The notes below the pieces were generated by a model. It saw only the letters and a program-made list of their open reading frames with translations, did not search any database and was not told the origin of the DNA. A program made the translations under genes and the position numbers. A DNA stretch of 64,000 nt from Prostheceraeus crozeri (lineage: Eukaryota; Platyhelminthes; Polycladida; Euryleptidae), in contig CAJQUW010011610.1 of assembly GCA_907163375.1 (NCBI GenBank), positions 477,501 through 541,500 of the forward strand, given 5' to 3'. Shown here piece after piece: positions 57,289 to 64,000 of the stretch. The first letter of the stretch is position 1. The number at the start of each line of letters is the position of its first letter.

Positions 57289-57461
57289 CTTCGGATCCAA
57301 GAATGCCTTATCTTTGTAGAAGAACCAAACTCGACTGTCATTACTGTAAGAGACTTTAAATCTTGTCACCCAATGTCTCTTTCGCCCATCTCCGCGTCCT
57401 TTAATGACCAATCCCGTTATGCGAGTTGGTGGTCCGAGGTCGAACTGTAGCCACTGTCGTC
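57289..57461 (-). CDS. Discoidin/FTP gene, exon encoding the central discoidin strands
   Basis: Minus-strand exon between the acceptor CTCAATTGCAG and the donor GTAAGA, phase 1 to phase 0. It reads RQWLQFDLGPPTRITGLVIK, then GRGDGRKRHWVTRFKVSYSN and DSRVWFFYKDKAFLDPK. The W-L-Q-x-D-L-G-x...I-T-G-x...W-V-T-x-F-K-V-S-Y-S pattern is the core of F5/8 type C domains. It joins in frame to the exon at 42763-42955 (next residues SFAGNTDKN). A SINE-like sequence lies just 5' of the acceptor. An RGD triplet is absent (the text is RGDG), so GRGDG does contain Arg-Gly-Asp; whether it is exposed as an integrin ligand is unknown. Confidence 0.93.
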
Positions 57462-57484
57462 CTGCAATTGAGAGACAGTACCAT

Positions 57485-57690
57485 TCGACCCCGTATCGAC
57501 GACGGCATGCCCAACATTATCCAGCATCTTAATTAACATACACGTTTGAGACAAATAAGGTCGAAAAGAACGCAAACATCTTATCTTTCCGACCGCAAAC
57601 CAATTGACCACGATTCGAACGCAAGGCAGCTACTAAGCAGGTGCTCTATCCACACGCCCGGACAGGCGCAGCCCTCACCAGTGTAAGGTT
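57485..57690 (-). mobile_element. tRNA-derived SINE fragment just upstream of a discoidin exon
   Basis: On the minus strand, about 57680-57600 reads GTGTGGATAGAGCACCTGC (tRNA A-box region) and TTGCGTTCGAATCGTGGTC (B box GTTCGAATC). The body continues towards the acceptor at 57463-57462. The tail limit is not clear. It lies in the same orientation as the host gene and ends within about 25 bases of the exon. Confidence 0.55.
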
Positions 57691-57727
57691 AGAAATCTCT
57701 ATTGAGAGTGGTGGCATTTCCCTAGGC

Positions 57728-58335
57728 CAGAGGTCCTCAACCTTTTATATTTTTCGGCCGCCATTTCGAAGGCCGAAATAATCACGGCCGCACTTTATAC
57801 TCGTATGTGTGCAAACAATTAGGTCAATAGCCAATCCTTTTTATATTCCACCACTCAAATTAGCTGATGAATGACGCATGAAAATTGCATAAAGGCCTAC
57901 TTCGTAAAGAATGAGTTGGCAAGTTAACCAAAATACGACCGACTGTCATTTTTGACCCGAAAAGATTTTAACCTTAAGGTGTTATTAGTACTTGCATCCT
58001 TATTCAGGTCATGGACTTGAAGCTAACGCGCGAACAATTCGAGCAAACTTCAATTCTTCTTTTTGTTCCTTTTAGCTGATGATTCTAGCCATGAATGCAC
58101 ATGAATGTAACTTCCCTAAAATATTCTATTCATGGGTTATCGAACTGCTTGAACGCCTTCATCGCGCCTGCGGCATGGGCTGCATTTTTCCAAGCAGCAT
58201 GGGTATAAAGGTGTTCGACAGCTACAAGGTGACTAGTATGCCACTATAGTGGCGATTGTTTTTCGATTGCCTTGAACTTCAGAAATATTTGCTATATTCT
58301 TTTTCATTTACTTTTCATTGTCACGGCCGCACTTT
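57728..58335. mobile_element. Possible hAT-like element, left end only
   Basis: CAGAGGTCCTCAACCTTTT at 57728 resembles the CAGxGGTTCTCAACC start of a common hAT MITE group. The word TCACGGCCGCACTT occurs at 57783 and again at 58321. GGTGGCATTTCC lies both just left of the element and just right of 58335. No inverse right terminus was found, so limits are tentative. Confidence 0.4.
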
Positions 58336-59651
58336 TGGTGGCATTTCCTTAGTCGGACATACTCAGACAACAGACCAAAACAGAGCAACTTCGCAAATGT
58401 GGAAACTATAGAGCCAGGAGTACAGGTCTCATCAGTAGCTTATGGTGATGTTGTACATTTTAAGAGGTTGTGCATTCTACCCACCACTTTATGTGAAATT
58501 CAATTCTGTTCAACGTTCAGCATGTTTTTAAGTGTCCAGTAACTACTGTGTGCACAATAAATAAAAGCTTTGAGTTGGAAAGTCAGGAATTTTTAAGATT
58601 ATTTTCAATTACTATTTTATGTCAAGTTGTACAAAATTTTTCGATTACCATCCAGTTATCATCTTCAGGTACATAAGACTGAAATGTGATCCAAGTAGTG
58701 TGTGAACTATGACAGAATAAATCGAAATAACATTCGTCTAATTCCCAAAAAGACATCAAATCTGGCTCTTGATGAAGGTAAATTATTCAAAACACCCACA
58801 TACCGAATATATGAAAAAGAGACGCTATAGTAGCATATATCATTTGATCAAATCATCATTCATCAAATTGGGTTGCACTTCGTCAAAGATGGGCAGAGAA
58901 GTGAAAAATCGGTGAAACATAAAATTCAACTTTGATTAAATTTTCAACGGACTGTCGATAAACTAGCCGCTATCAATCAAGCATTTGACACTAAACTTCG
59001 TGCAAAGAATTGGTAATTCAAATACTGCATATCACATATTTTTACTTTGATCAACAAATTGCATCGATGATTCATTTTGGTAATTCATGATCAATTTTGA
59101 CATTTGACTTGTAATGCATGGCCTTTTCTTCCGATCTGTATCATCATTTCAATTACTTGTACATCTCATCCTCCATCCATCATTCATTGTATTTGGACAT
59201 TTTTATCATTTTATCAGATCAAAGGACCATTCTCATTACATCAACGTTATGGGAATCCTCTGTTTCTTGGAATGATCTATTGACAACAAATGTATGTTAA
59301 TGAACTTTTTGTATGTATTCGTGCATATATTCCGTAATAAACAGTCCGTGTGACTTCTAACTCCTGCCATTTAAATGGGTGATCGGAGCTTTGATTGATG
59401 ACTGACTGTAGTTCGGCCTATTAATTGGTTTTTGTCAAACTGAAAATCTGGGCTTCGAATTGGCACCACCTTTTGCTCTGAAATTGGTGAAAATAAAGTA
59501 GAAACCCATGGGCTTTAATATGGAGAAGCACAGAGTTCATCACATATTGTTACTAACTTCATTTCTTCAAAATAAATAACAGGTTTCAACTGCTATTTGA
59601 AAATATCTATCAACTTTCCTACACGCGAATATCATTCTTGTGTTGACTTAC
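58336..59651. other. Intron; nothing recognised
   Basis: AT-rich intron of the discoidin/FTP gene between the exons at 57289-57461 and 59652-59792. No supported features. Confidence 0.5.
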
Positions 59652-59792
59652 TGTCCTGTCGTTTAGCACACCACGCCTTATTGCTGAGAATGTGACCATA
59701 TTCGGGAGTACAAGCTCTCTTGGATTTTTTGCCTCGGGCACTGGATGCAGCAAGTTTGGCATATGGTGGAATTCCCATGAGGCGTTTGCAAG
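59652..59792 (-). CDS. Discoidin/FTP gene, exon encoding the N-terminus of the second discoidin domain
   Basis: Minus-strand exon from the acceptor TATGTTTACAG to the donor GTAAGT, phase 1 to phase 1. Product: CKRLMGIPPYAKLAASS, then KRACTPEYGHILSNKAWCAK and RQD. The opening C-x-x-L-M-G-I-P...L-A-A-S-S matches the C-x-x-L-G-M-E-x-x-x-I-x-x-x-x-I-x-A-S-S start of F5/8 type C domains, and AWCA precedes the WLQ core of the next exon. The frame runs on past the donor only by chance. It is separated from the preceding exon by an intron of just 65 bp, in contrast to the multi-kilobase introns downstream. Confidence 0.92.
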
Positions 59793-59857
59793 CTGTAAAC
59801 ATAAGAAGAACAAAATACAATATGCTGTGTGAGATAAATAAGATGACAACTATCTAC

Positions 59858-59996
59858 CTTGACAGCCGTGAATCTCTACTCTCATGCTTGGATGATTATG
59901 CCACTTCTGAGTGTGGAATTTGACAAAACGGGCGAAGATAGGCTTGTCGAGGTAGTTGTGCTTGACAGTGTATGCATCATCATTGCCTTCAAAAAT
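59858..59996 (-). CDS. Discoidin/FTP gene, exon encoding the end of a first discoidin domain
   Basis: Minus-strand exon after the acceptor ATATATTCCAG, before the donor GTAGAT, phase 0 to phase 1. It reads IFEGNDDAYTVKHNYLDKPI, then FARFVKFHTQKWHNHPSMRV and EIHGCQ. F-x-G-N-x-D...P-I-x-A-R-F-V...W-x...M-R-V-E-x-x-G-C is the second half of an F5/8 type C domain, so at least one more discoidin domain precedes the one encoded by the next three exons. Its other exons, the signal peptide and the promoter lie beyond 60000 or outside the window. Six exons in the window give 394 or 395 residues depending on the terminal exon. Confidence 0.92.
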
Positions 59997-61427
59997 CTGG
60001 AATATATGAAGAATGTCTAAAATACAGATCAGAACATGAATGTACTGAAAAACTGAAAAAATTAAGCACCAGGACCTACTTTAAGGACAATCATTAGTCA
60101 AAATGTCAAGTTACTATTACTTATTTAAACGGAGGAGTTTCTTTCATCAATAACAATATTGCCGAGAATTGGGGGTGGGCGGTGAAGAGTGACAGAGCTG
60201 TTGGCTGCTACTTACGAGAGATGAGGAGCTCTCATTATCTTCTTTATGAGCGAAGTGCGTGTAAAGGCGAAACACATATATATCACGATTACATCCGATT
60301 ACATCTTTATGACTGGATTGTGATGAACAGGATCTGTTACTGGTGTTCGAAAACAGAATTAAGATTGATGTACAGGATTAGTTTACAGATCGCAAAAAAT
60401 GTAAAGTATTATAATGACATGAATTTGATGGTAGAAATGTTTACATTGGTGTAAATTTATTGATGGGGTCACATATGAATGTTGTCTATCTTTCATTCAA
60501 ACGTATCACAACCTATGCAGAATCATTTCAGCCTCCATGGTTATTTGTCCCCTATTCTGGTCGGGGACCCCGCTCGTCTGGTTTCGAGATTTGACTAAGG
60601 GGGACCTGCTGACTATCGACGAGAGTACTGAAAGATTGACGCGGCAGTATTGTATTAGTATATAACAGCAAGATGAGTAGTATTACACAAGTCTTAATTT
60701 CCAATTTTACCAATATATTGGGCCAAAGCTGATCAATCAATAATTAATTCGTTGCCACGAGAAACATTTCATTCTCTTAATTTAAGATTAATTAATACCA
60801 AGTAGCAAACGCCATCAGTCCTCCTTAGGACTACTTTAACTAATAATTTAAATTAGTAAGGATTATATTCTATTATAAATGGCTACTGGGATGACTTTCA
60901 TCATCGTATGAGAATAAAAACTGCCAAAATGGTCAAGCAGTGATTTTAGCGTGTCAAATACTGAATGAAAAATTAATTTAGTAATTAAATCTGCCAACTA
61001 TGCTGAACAACATTGCAAAAAGCTGGTCTGAGATCCAAGGCCATCCGGAGTCCGGGTTCCATCTCTAATTTTCACATTTGCAGAATTTCCTGAATCACAT
61101 GATCATTTGAAAATATATATTTTCCATGGGTCCATAACTAGTTATAATTCAGAAATCAAAGAAGTGTCCATTGATGAAATTCGCTCTTTCACCAAGTTCT
61201 AGCCGGCCGTTTCCGCTATAGTCATCTTTTAACGCTCGCAAGCATTCATCAAGTTGCTGACTGCTGAGAATTGCCAGAAAAAGAAAATTTACGCATCCGC
61301 ATTGATGTGTATTCACATTAATTAACGTTCATTAATTAGACATCATGATTGACTGACAAAAAATAAGGAATATATATATAAAATAGTAATAATATGTAAT
61401 TTCCAATCAATTAAAGTGAATCTGCTG
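59997..61427. other. Upstream intron; nothing recognised
   Basis: Presumed intron of the discoidin/FTP gene. No discoidin core exon (W-L-Q-x-D-L) was found here on the minus strand. The plus frame at 60182-60454 has no family signature. Confidence 0.45.
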
Positions 61428-61610
61428 TGGTCTCCTTGGCACAGTGGATAAGTGCTTCGCCTAGCGATCTGTATGTCCAGAGGTCGAGCGCCAAAATTGT
61501 CATTGGAAGTCGGCAGGAAGGGCATACGGATTAAGAGTGCCACAACGCTCCAGAAAAGTCTGACTATGTCAGCACCGTCCAAGCCCTAGAATGGGGAGTA
61601 GTAACGTTAA
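61428..61610 (+). mobile_element. tRNA-derived SINE, family A, copy 2
   Basis: The head reads TCTCCTTGGCACAGTGGATA (perfect A box TGGCACAGTGG), then AGTGCTTCGCC and GAGGTCGAGCGCC as a worn B box. The body has TCATTGGAAGTCGGCAGGAA and GGGCATACGG, matching the inverted copy at 36005-36135. A further ~100 bases to GTAGTAACGTTAAAG probably belong to the SINE. Confidence 0.75.
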
Positions 61611-62265
61611 AGTTTCATCTGCTGGCTTGACTAATTCATTGAATTTATTAGACAGTCTATAAGGCATATCTTCCTCTCATTCTCATTGCAGCCATAATTG
61701 TGTTAAATGTTCCTCGCAAAATGTATGTAAAGGCTGTGTATGTATTTATTGTTCACTTATTATTTGTTGTTTTTTTTGCGAACAAACATCTGATATTATG
61801 ATATTCTGTGTATTCATCGATGTTTGCCCAATGATGGGGTTTTGAAATTTCTAAATGAGCAGTAAATGACATGAACGGATCAGAATAGCTTAATGAAATG
61901 GTGAAATCGTGGATTAAGAAACTGAAAGCTACCATGAGCTCGATTTTACTCATTTGGGTCGATCATGTTTCTCTCAATTTCCATTCTTCTAAAAAAAATA
62001 TTTACATCAGCTCCTCGTGCCAATCACAACTAAACGTCGACTTTAGATAAACATTTTAAAAAGATAATCAAGCTTTCCATCAACATGTAATTTTCATGCA
62101 TTTGGAGCTGATACTTCTGAATTAGAGGTGCTGGTGTAAAGAATAAGCGATACCCATCCATCAGAAGTACGACTATCTTTTCCAACTCACTGCCTTGTCT
62201 TGTCTGTCATCTTATTAACAGCCTATAATTTTATAATTATCGCATAATTTCTTAAGACTTTCATC
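61611..62265. other. No gene seen
   Basis: AT-rich sequence without supported features. Confidence 0.5.
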
Positions 62266-62350
62266 CAGGGCTGTGGAGCCGATGCGTTATCTCATCGGCT
62301 CCGGCTCCACGACACTGATGTGAAAGGCTCCGGCTCGGCTCCGGCTACGA
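62266..62350. mobile_element. hAT-like MITE end, CAGGGCTGTGGAGCC
   Basis: CAGGGCTGTGGAGCCGATG is followed by repeated GGCTCCGGCTCC words through about 62345. This is the same CAGGG + (GGCTCC) design as at 16069-16120 and typical of a widespread hAT MITE group. The opposite terminus was not identified. Confidence 0.5.
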
Positions 62351-64000
62351 CTTCAAATTCAGGTTCTATCTATGCTGGTTATCCTGGATCCGTTGAACGG
62401 GGTTTTTGGATAACGGTGTGGCCTTTAGAGGCTTGCTACAATCATCAAATTAGTTTTCATTAACAAGCAACGACTTAAGTTAATAATAAAAATGATAATA
62501 GCCTAATATAATGACAAATAACATACTTGTCATATATTTTTGCATGAATTGACTATCTCTGAAAGATAAAATAAAGTTATAGCCAGGATTGGTTAAATTA
62601 GATAAAGATCTCCCGCACTGGCTAAATATAAATTGGCCTAGCCTGCAACCAGTCAACTACGAGGCTACATTAAATAAGACCACATGAGTGATGATGATAT
62701 ACCTAATTAGCCGTCACAGGGACCGAATAGTAGTATAAGCTTTTTAACAAAGCTTGAATATGAAACTGGATAGCGTATGCCTCTAAATAGCTTATAGGGC
62801 CTGTATCTACTCGAACATGGAAAGGGTATAGGCTATATAGCGAAATATACCGTATCAATAAAGATATCAATTGCTTTATTGAATATTAAAGTGTATATAG
62901 GCTAGCTTAGGTTGTTATTGTTATTTGTTATTGCCTTTATTCAATAGTCTGTTGGTCCATGAATAATATGATCGGTCGGTAGCCCACGACTCATCATCTG
63001 TAGAAATTGTAATTTAGATAGCCTCATTGCAGTGTAGGCTAGAAATGTACAATTGAAAATTATACTTAAAAAAATTAAAAATATCTAATTTAGGACAAGT
63101 TTGTAATTCTATGCAGCATACTTAATAAGTTAAGGCCTAACTTACATTATATTAATTTCGTATTTTTCATTATGGCGTCATATATTATTCATAAATAATT
63201 CATCAATGATTCATGTATATTATTATATTCAATTTATGTATAACACATTACCACTATTCCTCTGATGATGGTTAGGCTGATGAAACTGAACTCGGAGTAT
63301 CACACAGTATGTTGCAGGGTGCTATGCATAATAAAAATTTGACTGCGAGCACCGAGCAGAAATCCCATCTACTTTGCTAGCTTTCGAATGTGCGTGCGGT
63401 TTAATGTCACAGACAATAGAAAAGGGAGGTCAAAAGGCGCCTTTATTGAGAGCGTCTCAGTCTTTTTTTATTGTTTACATATAAGTCAGCATGATATCAG
63501 CATAAAGTGTTGACAGACGGAAAAAATAATAATGAAAATTCTTGAAATCCACAGGTCTATGACATTTGGGGAAATATTATTACACGATACGGCTCTTGTG
63601 CAGTCCTCCCCCCCCCCATTTTTTCTCTGGTCAAAAGATGCAGCACCATTGGATGTCCGTTTCAGCATCACCGGTTTGAGTGAAGCATTCGAAGTGCTGT
63701 TGTAAAAATCTACGTGGGTAATTGCGATGTCATAGTCACAAACTTCGTCAGCAAGTCAACATTGTAATTTGCCTTCGGGTTTTTCGCGTTGAAATATACC
63801 CTTTGAATTTTGAAGTCAAAGGAAATTCATTGTGAATGAGATACCTTTAAAATAATAGGGCGCTACTAGAAGTGGCTGGGTCACTTATTGCTATAGCCAT
63901 GTGAGGACTTGTAGTCAGGTCATTCGTGTGAGTGTGAAGAGTTATCCCTCCAATCAAAATTGATCAAATTGAATAATCGATTGTTTTGAAAAATGTAGGT
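62351..64000. other. No gene seen; includes a C10 run
   Basis: AT-rich with many TAGGCCTA-type words. A run of ten C bases lies at about 63608-63617. The minus frame at 63486-63671 has no family signature. No discoidin exon was found. Confidence 0.45.

Noticed and set aside
59619-59849. Frame beginning MSSYLSHTAYC with a hydrophobic start, suggestive of a signal peptide
   Set aside because: It spans the 65-bp intron and reads the exon at 59652-59792 in the wrong frame; the phase-consistent exon opens CKRLMG.
1-64000. CRISPR arrays, operons, rRNA genes or LTR/capsid-bearing elements
   Set aside because: None seen: no regularly spaced repeats, no bacterial gene order, no rRNA sequence, and no long direct terminal repeats with gag, pol or envelope signatures.

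Overview
This is a 64 kb piece of an AT-rich, intron-rich animal genome. It is most likely a marine invertebrate: non-LTR retrotransposons, Crypton-like recombinases, a Penelope-like fragment, tRNA-derived SINEs and many fold-back DNA elements sit around two intron-containing genes. Nothing bacterial is present, and I see no capsid- or envelope-bearing element. The species cannot be named from the sequence alone.

Genes. (1) On the + strand, the last two exons of a PPIL1-type cyclophilin (8922-9292 and 16482-16558) are joined by a 7.2 kb intron. The short first coding exon was not found. (2) On the - strand, the 3' part of a secreted or surface lectin-like gene runs from 59996 down to 22766. 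Its exons encode the end of one discoidin (F5/8 type C) domain, a whole second discoidin domain, and a C-terminal FTP (fucolectin/tachylectin-4/pentraxin-1) domain. All splice phases agree across six exons. There are two homologous candidates for the final exon, 7.7 kb apart (30636-30904 and 22766-23037). Each starts in the same phase and carries its own stop codon, which suggests alternative last exons. The gene continues beyond the right edge.

Layout. 1-3640: no gene seen. 3650-5590: RTE-type LINE (-). 5842-6233: Harbinger-like MITE. 7568-8165: LINE reverse-transcriptase tail (-). 8922-16558: cyclophilin gene, with a LINE endonuclease fragment (11860-13215) in its intron. 17668-20570: nested inverted repeats around a worn Crypton-like recombinase, plus the end of a Penelope-like element. 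22766-59996: discoidin/FTP gene. Its introns hold a fuller Crypton-like copy (23829-25022), a TA-flanked mariner-type MITE, several fold-backs, a 546-bp tandem dimer split by two transposons (36533-40776), a 690-bp inverted-repeat element, SINEs and further LINE or transposase scraps. 60000-64000: upstream intron or intergenic DNA with one SINE and hAT-like ends.

Most of the track is non-coding. The strongest observations are the duplicated terminal FTP exon, the tandem dimer that preserves empty sites for two separate insertions, a transposon family with CATAG/CTATG ends and 8-bp target duplications, and a small inverted-repeat element carrying a hammerhead-like core.
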